Origin: Coptis chinensis
Lineage: Eukaryota; Streptophyta; Magnoliopsida; Ranunculales; Ranunculaceae
Length of the DNA: 64,000 nucleotides
Direction: 5' to 3'
Assembly: GCA_015680905.1 (NCBI GenBank)
Contig: CM027379.1
Location: forward strand, 32,382,501 to 32,446,500
Both the position numbers and the translations under genes were made by a program. The notes under the pieces are model-generated. The model made no database searches. It saw nothing but the letters and a program-made list of their open reading frames with translations, and had not been told where the DNA came from. This document shows positions 1 to 11,960 of the stretch, piece by piece. Each line of letters starts with the position of its first letter. The first letter of the stretch is position 1.

Positions 1-521
1 CAAAAACTCAGGTTTTGCTCAAGGAAAGATAGATCCAAAATCGGTTCTAACTTTGTGAGTGAGAGAGGTCAAGAGAGAAAGAAAGAGGTTGGAAGATCGT
101 TTCCCACATAACGTCCAATCTAAGGATAGAAATACAACAGAAGATCAAGAGGTTGCTAATTTTGTAGATCTTGAATTCTCAGAGATATCACAGCCGATCT
201 AAAGGTATGAATTTCTAAACCAAATCGTGAACACCTTTATTCTGCTGCGCATGGTGTTTCGCGGTTCGTAGTCATTCGATGTGACCATAACGGTTCTTAT
301 AGGTATATCAAACTCATATTTAATTAATTATCATATGTGCATTTACTAAGTAGAATGTAAATGGTATTTATGTTGTGAGTTATTTTGGAAAGTGGAAATG
401 ATGAGTATTGTTATATGAGATTCTTGGAATTGTATATTGGGGGTGAAATCTTACTTAGGAAGAAACTACATGCCGTTTTGAGAAAACGGAACTAACTTGT
501 CTTCCAAGTTGAAATGATTGT
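1..521. repeat. Old LTR-like fragment, left piece
   Basis: No gene is seen here. The last five bases, ATTGT, are the target duplication of the Tat-1 element that starts at 522 and repeat at 9400-9404. Skipping Tat-1 and the solo LTR after it, this sequence should continue into 9405-9453 and 13056-13464, which ends in GGGGTGTAACA, a common 3' end of plant gypsy LTRs. I infer one older LTR of which about 970 bp is visible, its start lying left of the window. Confidence 0.4.
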
Positions 522-1066
522 TGTGTGTACCCTACGTCATATTTCCGGTCCAAAGTATACTCGGACTATGAACCGGGTGTAAGACCAGCGGCGGACCAGT
601 TTGGGGGCAAACACTTTGGATAATCCGGTCCTCTAATCCGTTAGAGTTTACAACGGGTTTAGGGCCCATCCGGGTGGCCCAAGTTCATGGACCCAATCCG
701 TCCAGATCATTCTGATCCAGTCACCCGATAAGATCCTAATGCAATCCGATAAGATCTTGCACAAGGATAGAATGGAATCTTAGAAAATGATCCTATTTTA
801 GATAGAGTCATGATAGGATTCATGAAAGAACGCAATCTCGAGAATCACTTTCTTTGCCGCCAAGGCGGGAGATTGCTATATATATGGAGCTCCTGCGGTC
901 TCGAACCACGTGAAAAAAGAGACTTGATCCCGGTTCCTCACTTGGACGAGGGCAGGCAACCGAGCGTTGGTGCGATCTCTCTTCCTAAAAATCCCAATCC
1001 CCATCTCTTTCGAGCGCCGGAAGCACCATCACATCGGGAGTGTCGGGTTAACGTTTTGCCCCGACA
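522..1066 (+). repeat. Tat-1 5' LTR
   Basis: 545 bp, TG...CA ends, repeated directly at 8847-9399. Differences from the 3' LTR include small indels and substitution clusters around 660-720. A TATATATA stretch at 877-884 is the likely core promoter. Confidence 0.93.
877..884 (+). promoter_or_regulatory. TATA-like box in Tat-1 5' LTR
   Basis: TATATATA within the LTR, about 190 bp before its end, a usual position for an LTR promoter. It is also present in the 3' LTR near 9205. Assigned by motif only. Confidence 0.45.
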
Positions 1067-1071
1067 TTCTT

Positions 1072-1089
1072 TGGCGCCGTCTGTGGGGA
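1072..1089 (+). other. Tat-1 primer binding site, tRNA-Asp-like
   Basis: TGGCGCCGTCTGTGGGGA begins 5 bp after the LTR end. TGGCGCCGT is complementary to the 3' end of plant tRNA-Asp (…ACGGCGCCA); the next bases match less well. The same 18-mer is at the PBS of Tat-3 and a close variant at Tat-2. Confidence 0.75.
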
Positions 1090-1162
1090 CCGAACCCACG
1101 ACCACGTGGTATTTCGTTGGAGTTTGATATCATCGGCCTTATTTTTCATATGTCCTTGTTAC

Positions 1163-3036
1163 CATGGCTGAACAAATTGCGATGAAAGAAATTCTGCTGC
1201 CAGTCGGCATGTAGCAACTCTGCAAAACATGGAGACAATTCCAGGCACCATTACGGAGGTGGGGCAGTCGAGCCGTCGTAGATCTTTCTCTCATAACGGA
1301 GGAAACAGACTGTCTGAAGTAGTTCCACACACTCTGGAGCCAATAGGGACTCGGGAATCTAATCCCCGTGTCCCTCGCCGCCAATCTTTGTCGCGGAGCA
1401 CAAGAGTCGCCAGAATCCACGTCGAGGGGATGGTCCTGAACCCACTCGATGATGCTCTTTGGCGGCGTCAATATACCACTCGGGAGGCCGACATGCTAAC
1501 CACGCCTCCATCCGGAACTTGCAATACCAATCGGATCCAGCTCTAATCTCTCTTTTGACAAGAGTAGTTGCGGAAAACGAAAATTTGAGAAATCAACTAG
1601 GCAAACGGCCTAGAGACCCTGTGGAGCACCAATCGGTCGAGTCCCCTTTATCTGCACGTAGGCAAAGGCAATGGGCCGAACCGGGACAGCGCGAAGATCC
1701 TAATAATGGCCAAAACCTTATTCACAATAATGGTCAAGCTAGAGATCCAAGCCAAAGCCGGTTGTCCCACCTATCGGTTAATGCGTCCACACTCATTCAC
1801 AAATCAAACAATGTATGCGGGATCGTTTGGGCACAAATCCTCGAACACACCGATCCACAACAATGAACGCTTAGCAAATGCATTGAGTTCCGGTTGAAAC
1901 GCCAAACATCCGTGGATGTGTCCGGATCAAGATATGAATCCCAACACACAAATCGGAATGAGAGTCCGCTACCGCGCTAGCAGTGGTGGCGTAGCGGTGG
2001 TAGAATCGAACATCGGCAACGACCAAATCCCCTTCGAATCTTAGCCCCGCAATGAAGCGGATCTGGAGAGAAGAGAATCAAGATGAGGACATTTGTGAGA
2101 ATATGAATGAACAAAGGGTTAAGGAATTGATTAACCAAGCCGTGACCGGGCAAACCATCCGGACGATCCACTCTTGGAAAGGGTTGTATGCGAGGTCTGA
2201 AATTTTCACCCTTTGTAAATGACATTCGGATCGTGGTTTGCTCATCCGAGGCATTCAAACAGCCCCCTCTTCCGACTTACGATGGCGTGGATGGCTGTCG
2301 AATGAGCACGCGTCATGAGCTACCAAGCGGCTATGACCTTATGGGAATTTCATGAGTCGTTAATGTGTATATTTTCAGCGACGTTGAAAGGATACGACTA
2401 TCCCCGATTCAACAAGTTGCCTCAGCGTTCAATTGATTCATTCACCAAGCTTAGCGATATGTTCATTGAGCGTTTTCAATGACAACATGAAGGCGAAGAA
2501 GAGTCCGAGCATAATCGTTCAATCTCGCTATGGAGAAAGGCGAAACAATTAAGAGTTTGATACGACGGTTCGGGAAGCTTCGCGAAGTTCAGGATGTGAG
2601 TGATGCTTTCGCCAATACAAGCATTCCATCAAGCGTTGCATTTACCGAGATGGACTTTACAACTCTCTCACTCGAAAGCCACCTACCACCCCCTTTCGAT
2701 TTATTCGCCGAGTGGAAGGGTGCGTTCGAGTGGAAGATGATCAAAAGTCTCGACAGAGAAAGGATGGCTCGGATCCCGCTTCCAAGGACTCCACAAAGGA
2801 TAAGATTGTCGGTCAAAGGTAACAAAAGGAGTACTTTCGAGAATAATACAAAGGCCCCAAATATAGAGGAAAAGGTATTCACCCTTTAACTCTTGGCCTT
2901 GCGACTGTATGAAAAATCAGAACTAAAAATGTTATGCCCCGGCCACCACTACCGAAGATCCTACGGGTAGGCGGGATAAAATCGAAAATGCAAATATCAC
3001 GATGATATTGGGCATGAAACAAATCACTGCAGAGCT
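1163..3036 (+). pseudogene. Tat-1 gag, multiply frameshifted
   Basis: Gag would form the particle that packages the element RNA. A start-like ATG is at 1163. Open stretches at 1459-1866, about 2270-2480 and 2530-2889 lie in different frames, so no single protein is encoded. The capsid-like section (about 2270-2480) has the Tat-type run with AYQAAM and FHESLM motifs. The C-terminal zinc-knuckle-like motif CKYHDDIGHETNHC at 2989-3030 is intact and in frame with the protease part that follows. Identification rests on position and these motifs. Confidence 0.7.
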
Positions 3037-3735
3037 TTGAAGAAAGAAGTTCAACGCCTCGTTGACAAGGGACAACTTACTGAGTTTGTTAAAAACAAAC
3101 CTCGGTCAGCCCATATCAACTTGGCTGAACACAACGTTATCGACGTATGCCACGCGCGTGTTGATAGCGTCTCGTGTCGTCAGCGCAAGATAGAAACACG
3201 CTTGAAACTTTGTCATATACAAGATCATTACCAGGTCAACAGTTTCAATTTTGGCCAAGGTATCAATACGGAAACCTATGAAGGTCACGAGTTGAAGTTC
3301 ACTGAGAATGACGAAAAGGGGGTGTATTATCCTCATAATGACGATGTTGTCATTACTGCATGGATAGGAATCTTTAGGGTGCAAAAGATTCTTATCGACA
3401 CAGGAAGCTCAGCTAGCGTGTTATTCACCAGGGCTTACTCCAGAATGAAACTTTCAGAGGACTTGATCATAGAAGACCGTAACCCAATCATTGGATTCAA
3501 CGGCGAACCAGCCCATGCCATTGGAAAGGGTCATCTCCCTGTCACAGTTGGGCATCAATCTGTCGGGATAAATTTCCTTTTGATAGATTGTGGTTCTTGT
3601 TACAATGCAATTTTTGGTAGGGATTGGATCCATGCAAATCGGTGTTGTATCCACCTTCCACCAGCGTTGAAATTCCCACGCTACTGGGGAGTATGTAAGA
3701 TCGCGGTGACGGATGATGTCACATCAGTGTCATGA
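3037..3735 (+). pseudogene. Tat-1 gag tail and aspartic protease region
   Basis: The open frame continues from the zinc-knuckle-like motif through ALKKEVQRLVDKGQL, usual in Tat gag tails, into a retropepsin domain. The catalytic motif LIDTGSS is intact, Asp at 3397-3399, and the flap-side motif FGRDWIHAN lies near the end (about 3613-3640). The protease would cleave the Gag-Pol polyprotein. This is the best preserved part of the element, but it ends in a stop at 3733-3735 and is not joined in frame to reverse transcriptase. Confidence 0.8.
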
Positions 3736-4109
3736 TTTGGCACTAGAAGATACACGGAAATCCGAAGTCCGGGGCAACATGATCCTCCAAGTTGATCACG
3801 CCAAATAGCAATTACAGAAATGTTGGGCTTATCAGGTACGAGAAGCCCGACGCTCTGGAGAAGGTCCCTCGATCGATCAGTTGGAGGAAGTTCAGATAGG
3901 GGGCGAGAGCAACGAAACTACTTTCATCGCTGCCGGCTTACCTCTAACCGAAAAAAAAGCTCTAATTCACCTATTAAGGGATTATCAAGAAATATTTGCC
4001 TGGGATATCAACCAAATGCCCGAGTCGACCACGGATGTCGCCTTGCCAATTTCGATATTGACCGAGATTCAAACCGGTTCGACAAAAGACCAAGGCGATG
4101 GCTCCTGGC

Positions 4110-5330
4110 TTAAAAACTGAAGGTCAATGACGAGATTGGTAAACTGCTTGGAGCAGGGTTCATCAAGCCCATCCAATACCCGACTTGGGTATCCAATATC
4201 GTCGCAGTTCCAAAGAAAAATGGGAAGCTCAGGGTTTGCATTGACTTCACCAACCTAAACAAAGCTTGCCCAGTGCATCCATACCCATTACCTCGCATCT
4301 CAGATCTAGTCGATGCGACCTCGGGTTTTGAGCGTTTGTCGTTCATGGACGCTTCCTCTGGTTATAACCAAATATCTTTGCTTGAGGAGGACCAGGAACA
4401 CACGGCGTTAAATAATGCACCGACCCTGTATTGCTTTAGAGTCATGCCATTCGGTCTGAAAAATGCAGGCGCCACCTATCAGAGGATGATGAATACTATG
4501 TTTGCCAATCTGCTTGGGCGTATCATGGAAGTTTACATCGATGACATGGTGGTCAAATCCAAAGAAACACCCGATCACCTTCAAAATTTACAAGAGGTAT
4601 TCGATAGGCTCGTACGATATAAACTGAAGTTGAACCCTTCGAAGTGTTCTTTTGGGTTAGCATCTGGAAAGTTCTTAGGTTTTCTGATGACTCGACGGGG
4701 TATTGAGGCAAACCCTGAACAGATTCGGGCCATCCTCGAAATGTCCCCACTATCGAATAAAAAAGAAATTCAGCGGCTCGTCGGTTGATTGGCAGCCCTG
4801 AATAGATTTATATCAAAGTATTCAGATCGATGCAGGCCATTTTTTCAAACGCTGAAAGGTGCCTCAGTTTGGAACGAGGACTGTGATAGGGCTTTAAAGA
4901 AATTAAAGCATATTTGGTATCACCCCGTCTGGTTAGTCCAGAACCGCCAAGACATTGGAATTTATTTGGCGACTTCGAGATCGCGATAAAGCGCAAATAT
5001 TGTTTGTGGACAACCCGAGGAGCTTCCAATATACTTCATTAGCAAAATGTTGATTTGGATCGGAGAGTAGATATTCTAAGATTGAGAAAATCGCTTTGCT
5101 TGCCCTGGTGCATGCAAACCGCGTGGACTTAAGCCATATTTTTCGGGGGACGTGTGGTTAAAGTGTATCTGAGAATATCCCCTTCGGAAGGCACTTTCGG
5201 ACGAGCGAAGAGTCCCTTTGTTGATTGGTCTAGCTACCTAAGTGCTTACCACATCTTATATGAGCCTCGCGACCGCAGAAAAAGGTCATGCATTAGCTTC
5301 TTTGATAGCGGATTTCCCAGTAAAAGATAT
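4110..5330 (+). pseudogene. Tat-1 reverse transcriptase and first RNase H
   Basis: The reverse transcriptase domain shows the fingers motif with PKKNGKLRVCIDF, palm motif FMDASSGYNQI, FGLKNAGATYQR and the catalytic YIDDM at 4534-4548. The main open piece is 4273-4788. A TGA at 4786-4788 interrupts the connection (RLVG then LAALNRFISK). The RNase H that follows (about 4850-5330) is recognisable only in scraps across frames. It would copy element RNA into DNA; this copy cannot encode it. Confidence 0.85.
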
Positions 5331-5433
5331 CGTGGTTTCACCCGAGTTATTCGAGGAAGAACAACTGCCAGATTTTCCCAACCACCAACGACTCCGTTGA
5401 AGAGAATTTCACCGAGGCGCAGTGGGTTAGGTT

Positions 5434-5844
5434 ATATCTGATGGTTCAAGTAATAGGAAGGGGTCCGGGATCGGTTGTGTGATAGTCGACCCAAACGGTA
5501 GCCGAATCGAGAGGTCCGTCCGACTTTGCTTTCCTGCTTCCAACAACGAAGCCGAATATGAGGCAGCAATATTTGGAATGAGAGCGGCACTCGAAATGAG
5601 GGCAAAGGAAATCAATATGGTAACGGACTCTAAGCTAGTTGCTTGTCAGTTTGGAGGGTCATATCAAGCACGAGATGAGCGAATGGCGGCTTATTTAGAT
5701 GTGATACGCGATCCCGCTGCAAAATTTGAGCGCATCTCAATTTCGCAAAGACCAAGGAATGATGTTCGGCACGCTAATGCATTGGCCTACCTTTCAGCAG
5801 CAGTTGATTCAATTGAACCTCGCAATATCAGGGTAGAGGTCTAG
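5434..5844 (+). pseudogene. Tat-1 second RNase H-like domain (aRNH)
   Basis: The frame contains SASNNEAEYEAA-type and MVTDSKLV motifs and RHANALAYL, matching the acidic positions of the extra RNase H of Tat elements; the last motif has Asn where Asp is expected (HANAL rather than HADAL). Located between RNase H and integrase, which is the Tat hallmark. Confidence 0.78.
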
Positions 5845-6262
5845 TTACTGCCTAGCATTGACCTCCCATTGCCCGATATCGACGGCGTCTATCTTTGCCG
5901 AATCGCGCGGCATTTCACGCAGATTTATCACGATCACTATCGCAACAAAGTCGCGGGACAAGCACCAAGAGCATCTCACTCAGGATTCTCCTCACAGCCA
6001 TGAGGAGGATGCCGACATCTCCCCCACGGTGGATACTGATTCTGCAGTGGCGAAAAATGAGGTTATGCGGGGAGGGCGACTCTGCGAATCGATTCGACAC
6101 GGATCTTAGCGACAATGCTCCTGAAATACCAGATGATCATTTTTCCAACATTGAGTCAATGGAACTTCTATTTCCCGATTGGCGTCAGAATATGGTTGAA
6201 TTCTTACGAACTGGAGAACTCCCCTTAGACAGGGCTTTATCTGACAAAGTCAAACGAGATGC

Positions 6263-7439
6263 ATGGCGGTTTGTGTTGTTACCTACCTCGGGGGGATCCG
6301 CCTTCTGAGAAAACCCATGGGTTCGGCCCATCTCCTCCGGTGCCTTACTCTGAACAGGGGACAACAAATTTTAAAAGAAATTCATGAAGGCATTTGTGGT
6401 AATCATTACGGTGGTCGGAGCCTCGCCACAAAGCTCTCACCCAAGGATATTGGTGGCCATATATGCAAAAAGATGCCAAACGGTTTGTCCAAATATGTGT
6501 ACCATGCCAAAACATGCTTTCGGATCGTTAAGCTTTCTCGCGAATGAGCTTCATCCCATTCTTAGCCCTTGGCCATTTGCTAAGTGGGGACTTCGACATT
6601 GTGGGTCCTTTACCTAAGGCCCCCGAGGTAATGTGAGGTTTCTCTTGGTCTGAACCGATTACTTCACTAAGTGGGTTGAAGTTGTATCCTTGAGTCGATT
6701 CGGTCTTCGAGGGCGTCAAACGGTTCATCCGGGCGCGATATTGTGTGCCGATTCGGTGTCCAAAATTTGAAATGGTATCGGACAAGTGCCGCTTAATTTG
6801 ATTCTGGCGAGATCCACATCTTACGCAAATCCAAGAAGATACGCAGATAACTTCTCCCAGACCCTATTATCCCTGTGGAAATGGACAGGCGGAAGCAACG
6901 AACCGGGTTATTCTGGACACGTTGAAGAAAAGGCTTGAATCAGCTAAAGGAAACTGGGTTAAACAGTTACCAGGGGTGCTTTGGGTTTATAGGACAACCC
7001 CCGTCATTCAACAAGAATGTCTCCCTTTTCATTGGCATATGGAATGGAAGCAGTACTCCCAACTGAAATAATCTCCCCAACAGTGCGCTCACAAGCCATC
7101 TCCACAGAGGTCAATGCTGACATCTTGGCTCGCGACAGAGCCATGGTGGTGGACCTTAGAGATGAAGCCCTGCAGAATCTCATGACTTACCAGGATTCTA
7201 TGAAGCGCAGTTATGACAAGAAGTTATGCGCACAAGCATTCAAACCAGGCGATTGGGTTTTACGTACAAGGCAAAGGAGCAACGAAGAACCCAACAGCGG
7301 GAAACTCGGTGAGAACTGGGAGGGGCCTTTTATCATTGAAAGGATCGCATCCAAAGGTTCTTATTTTCTCAAGAACTTGGCTGGCGATGTCCTAACCAAA
7401 CCATGGAATGCGTACCATTTGCGCTTATTTCACAAGTAA
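6263..7439 (+). pseudogene. Tat-1 integrase, core destroyed
   Basis: Integrase would join element DNA to the genome. The N-terminal zinc-binding region is represented by EIHEGICGNHYGGRSLATK (about 6378-6434). The central catalytic part at 6540-6850 is broken, without a readable pair of catalytic Asp. The third catalytic residue survives in GQAEATNR near 6885. The C-terminal piece 7017-7439 is open: SPFSLAYGMEAVLPTEI, then the GPF-type module with NWEGPFIIERI and final RLFHK before TAA. Confidence 0.8.
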
Positions 7440-8309
7440 TTTACTTATCATTAGTTCCACCAATAAATTTCACATACATTGTACTTTCCTTCCATTTTTC
7501 ATCAATAAAATTCTTTTCCATTTATGTTGTGTTTTAATTTCAAATGGGTCATTTAGTTTTAAATTTATTAAACCCGGGTGGCGAAGGCAATCCTACACTT
7601 TAGTTTCGGCTTGCGTGGTGCAGTGTGCCTACGCCTTGCATCATGGTTCGACAATGAAAATCCAAGAACGATAATGTATCGCTTTTGGTCTGGGTGCGAT
7701 TGTTTAAAGTACATCAAGCGTATACCCTTGGTGGCGGAGTCTAAGCTACACTCTGATTTAAACCCAACTACTGAGGCACTTCTGGGTTGTCTGTTGGTCT
7801 CCTCAAAGATCGTCTATGGGAGAATCTTTGCAGTGTCACTACGCTTGTTCGTCAAGTGACTTAGTGGCATTGTTATCGTCGTGGCAACAGTAGACCACCG
7901 TATAATATTTTATAAAGATGGTTAGATATTACACATATTCTATCCGTGTTATGTCCACTTTCGCAGGTTCTATGAAGAGAATCTTACGGATTAGTGTCGA
8001 TTCGGTTAGAGATGTTGTCCCAATTCCAAAGATTCAAATTCTATTTCTCCTGATTTGGCTTCCATATTTCTATACCGGGACGTGTAACACAAGCGGGGGC
8101 ATTTTAGTTGATCCATTTACGAAGTCAGCCATGTCGGCTAGATTTGCCGCATAGAGCATATATAGTTTAAGGCTTGACTATCAAATAATTGATCAGCCAC
8201 AAGCCCAGTCGTTCAAGACATCCGAAATTCATTTTTCGAATAGCCTCCCATGTATTCAACAAAAGCCCATCCAAAGGGCCCATTCAAAAAAACCGCGACA
8301 CGCACCGCC

Positions 8310-8475
8310 GGTTCAGGCATTTTTCCAACCGGTTCAGGTGGTTTCCATCCGGTTTCGACATTTTTCCAGCCGGTTCAGGCATTTTTCCAACCGGTTCAGG
8401 TGGTTTCCATCCGGTTTCGACATTTTACCAGCCGGTTCAGGCATTTTCCAACTTGTCCAGGCGGTTTTCCTCCTA
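8310..8475 (+). repeat. 62-bp tandem repeat, about 2.7 copies
   Basis: Copies start at 8310, 8372 and 8434, each with GGTTCAGGCATTTTTCCAAC. Within each unit GGTTCAGG and a related GGTTTC half repeat, suggesting growth from a ~31-bp unit. Confidence 0.88.
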
Positions 8476-8833
8476 GGTCCAAAGCACTTCCCAGCCGATT
8501 CAGTCGGTATACAGGCCGGTTCAGGCCTACTTAGATCTGGGTCTGGTGAATTTCCTACATTTTCAGGCCGGGTCATCATTTTTTTCTTCCTGGGTCAGTA
8601 GTGTGCTTGCCGAATCAACCGGTTTTCTAGCCAATTTTAGTCTTTTTTCGACCAGGTTAGCCTCTTCCATGGTCATATCATTTAATTGGCCACTCGTTTT
8701 ATCCACTCAAGTGTTTAAGCTTTTCAAACTTTCTGGCCTATCTCCATTACACGTTCCTTCTTACTTCATTTTGGTTTTTTCGATACTTTAATTATTCAAC
8801 ACATCATCTTCATCTTCGTTTTGATCATTTGTT

Positions 8834-8846
8834 GAAGAGGGGGCAA
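8834..8846 (+). other. Tat-1 polypurine tract
   Basis: GAAGAGGGGGCAA directly precedes the TG of the 3' LTR; it would prime plus-strand DNA synthesis. Confidence 0.8.
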
Positions 8847-9399
8847 TGTGTGTACCCTACGTCATATTTCCGGTCCAAAGTATACTCGGACTATGAACCG
8901 GGTGTAAGACCAGCGGCGGACCAGTTTGGGGGCAAACACTTTGGATAATCCGGTCCTTTAATCCGTTAGAGTTCACAACGGGTTTAGGGGCCCATCACGG
9001 GTGGCCCAAGTTCGTGGACCTTAATCCGGCCCGGATCATTTCGATCCAAATACCGATAAGATCCTAATGCAATCCGATAAGATCTTGCACAAGGATAGAA
9101 TGGAATCTTAGATAATGATCCTATTTTAGATAGAGTCATGATAGGATTCATGAAAGAACGCAATCTCCAAGAATCACTTTCTTGGCCGCTAAGGCAGGAG
9201 ATTGCTATATATATGGAGGCTTCTGCAGTTTCCAGAACTAGGTGAAAAAGAGACTTGATCCCGGATTTCTCACTGGGTACGTAGGCAACCAGAACGTTGG
9301 TGCAGTATCTCTTCCTCAAAAATCCCAATCCCCCATCTCTTTCGAGCCTTCGGAAGCACCATCACATCGGGAGTGTCGGGTTAACGTTTTGCCCCGACA
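8847..9399 (+). repeat. Tat-1 3' LTR
   Basis: 553 bp, direct repeat of 522-1066, followed by target duplication ATTGT at 9400-9404. Confidence 0.93.
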
Positions 9400-9959
9400 A
9401 TTGTAATAGTATATTCTTTTATTTGAAATATTGAACATATTGTTTTTATATTTTGTCACACCCTGAATTTCGACAGAATTCGAAAAAACAATATTTGTTC
9501 CTGACTCTTCGATTTTCGAGGTGTGAAGCACTCTCAACTTCCAAAAACTCATAAACAGTTTAAACATGCGGAAAATTTAAAAACCAATAAAAAGTTTAAC
9601 TTAAACAAAAGTCCTCTTCATTACTAAAATTCACAAATAAGATTAGGTTACAAATCTCTTTTCAATAACTCTTTATTTAAAATTACAAATTAAAATACAA
9701 ATAACATTGTCTCAACTGAAAATTTATATCACCTCAAAGGAAAACAAAGCCTATCTTGAAATGCGACGCTAACGCAAACCACAAGCAGCAACCAACCTTT
9801 TTCAACACTAAACCTGTCAAGACTTATCAACTATGTTCATTTAATGAACACACCCGAATAAGCAAATATACAAATCAAGTCAGCATTATAAACAATGCTG
9901 GTGTGAGTAGCCCTAAAATACAATATATATTTATACATATATTTACACACTAAATAAGG

Positions 9960-10115
9960 CAATTAGTTCCTCCATCGAGGCGCCTTAACATCCAACGAAT
10001 AATACAACATCCTTAAGTACCATAATTAAAGGCGGTAGTTCCTCCATCGAGGCTTTTAGCTTTCGACAATAATACAAAGGCATTTAGTTCCTCCACAAGG
10101 CGCCTTAGGTTCTAA
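9960..10115 (+). repeat. Degenerate repeat inside LTR-T copy 1
   Basis: Four runs of the pattern AGTTCCTCCA(T)CGAGGCGCC spaced irregularly; the same block occurs in copy 2 (35480-35640) and, inverted, in copy 3 (50470-50645), so it belongs to the family. Confidence 0.7.
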
Positions 10116-11113
10116 CTAAACTAATAACCAGCCAAGCATATTTTATACTTACCGCATTTCATGCTCAATTACAGAGTGGGTCGTCTCTGCACAAGTAATT
10201 AGTTTGACCCACCCTTATGCAAAACCATATATAATCATCTGTCTAAAGATATATCATTAACCAACATATTACCATAATTATATAATTTAAGGCTTTCTTT
10301 GCGTGTCCCTAAAATCACGTCGTATCTATGTCTTACCTAGTTTCTTTGGCTACCACAATCGCTACCCAACGCCGAACATGTACATCCACATGTCTCCCCT
10401 CACATAACGGACCACTCTGTGCGCAATTATCCTGAGCGAGATGCCGAACACCAGGTAACCCTCACACGAAAGCCATTATGTGAGTACTGCCATTATTCGG
10501 CATAAAATATCGCGATCTCGTTCTAATTTTGTGAACGGAATAATCAAGCCACTATTCGGCTACGCCAGAAGGGCCATTCAGATTCACTGAAACGCCAAAA
10601 GGGCCAATCACATTACTTTCGCCAGAAGGGCCATTCATATTCACTGAAACGCCAGAAGGGCCAATCATATCACATACGCCCATCACCAAGGCAAATCCCA
10701 TGAGTTGTGGTAGCTAGGTTCTAGGATTTTCGTTACGTAATTTATTCAAGTGTCAGACATATATATCTCAGAATAATTCTTATTCTATCCCATGCCAGTA
10801 TACTTAATTGTATTGAAGCTCAACGTTTCTCGTTATAATACAATCCACATTATCACGTACCAATACTATTCATTGCACGATATCTAAATATCTCTATATC
10901 AAATCTCAAAACTTATTATTTCACGTGCCAATTATATATTGCACTACACCATATAGAATATCTCAAGCCTTCATAAATACTACAATTTATTTAAGTAGCA
11001 ACTCATAATAGTAATCAATCATGTAACGTATTCGTTCAATATATTTATGTAAACTCAAGTCACCATCAAAGCCCAATACTAAAGTCCATGAATCTAAGTT
11101 TGTATATAATTTA

Positions 11114-11301
11114 GGGTTAGATAGACTTACCCCCCCCCCCCCCCATTTTCAAAAATATTAGTGATACCCCCCTCCATTTGTGAGATCCAACGGTCAGATT
11201 TCTTCATCTGAAAAAAAAATCATCTCGCAGCCGTTAGATCTTGCAGTTGGGGGGGTATCACTAATATTTTTGAAAATGGCGGGGGTAAGTCTTACTAACC
11301 C
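11114..11301. mobile_element. Foldback Mutator-like MITE, 188 bp
   Basis: Inverted ends of about 75 bp starting GGGTTAG on both sides, with ACTTACCCCC and ATTTTCAAAAATATTAG in each arm. The 9-bp target duplication TATAATTTA is exact at 11105-11113 and 11302-11310; 9 bp fits Mutator-like elements. A C-run is at about 11131-11144. No coding capacity. Confidence 0.85.
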
Positions 11302-11689
11302 TATAATTTAATTCTCATAAAAACGTATATATCTAAGTCTTATAAGAATTTCCCTCTTGTTACGTGCCAGTACTTATATTTTTTACACACTACTCACGTT
11401 AAATCTGAATTAGATAATGACAAACAAAGTTATACAATTTTCGACAATATTTTCTTACTACATTTGTCCATATTCTTAAATATGTGAAAATCTGGAAAAA
11501 GTCAACATTCCACAGTCAACGGTTAATGTCAAAGTCAACCTGTCATTGACAAAGTCAAACTGTCGTTTCCATGTTCAACAGGTTCAGGGTCATAGCCCTG
11601 GTTCATGGCTAAGGGCAAAGGTGCATGGCTCATGGGCTCATGACTAAGGAAACGGTTCGGACCCAACTAGCCGAGCCCAAACCCAAACC

Positions 11690-11960
11690 TTAGAACCCGG
11701 CCCCAAAACAAACTTGAAACTGGCCCAAAACTTTAATTGGTTCAGCCCAAAGAAAATAAAATAGAACGGCCCAAAATAACTAATGTGGTTTGGCCCAAAA
11801 CAAACTAACCAAATTGGCCCACGGAAACTAATCGAATCTGGCCCAAAACAAAAGGCTAATTTCGACCCAACACTAACAAAATAAAACTGGCCCAAAGGAA
11901 AACCAACTAAGGCCCAACTAACACAACTAAAGGCTTTGGCCCAAAGCCCAAGCCCAACTG
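11690..11960 (-). promoter_or_regulatory. TGGGCC-rich array in LTR-T copy 1
   Basis: About a dozen GGCCCA/TGGGCC words at roughly 25-40 bp spacing, as GGCCCAAA on the plus strand. Equivalent blocks lie in copy 2 (37690-37860) and copy 3 (48585-48790). TGGGCC resembles site II elements bound by TCP factors; function here is inference. Confidence 0.5.

Larger units (their letters stand above)
7440..8846 (+). other. Tat-1 non-coding 3' region
   Basis: 1.4 kb between the integrase stop and the 3' LTR. It holds short chance reading frames only. A 62-bp tandem repeat lies at 8310-8475, and GAAGAGGGGGCAA at 8834-8846 is the polypurine tract next to the LTR. Confidence 0.75.
522..9399 (+). mobile_element. 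Tat-1: complete Ty3/gypsy Tat-lineage retrotransposon, degraded
   Basis: An 8.9-kb element bounded by direct LTRs (522-1066 and 8847-9399) that begin TGTGTGTACC and end CCGACA, with an exact 5-bp target duplication ATTGT at 517-521 and 9400-9404. Order: LTR, PBS, gag, protease, reverse transcriptase, RNase H, a second RNase H-like domain, integrase, a 1.4-kb non-coding 3' part with tandem repeats, purine tract, LTR. The second RNase H before integrase is typical of the Tat lineage. Reading frames are broken in many places and the LTRs differ clearly by eye, so it is an old non-autonomous copy. Confidence 0.93.

Noticed and set aside
8189..8601. Phe/Arg-rich reading frames at the end of Tat-1
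   Set aside because: Created by the 62-bp tandem repeat in several frames at once.
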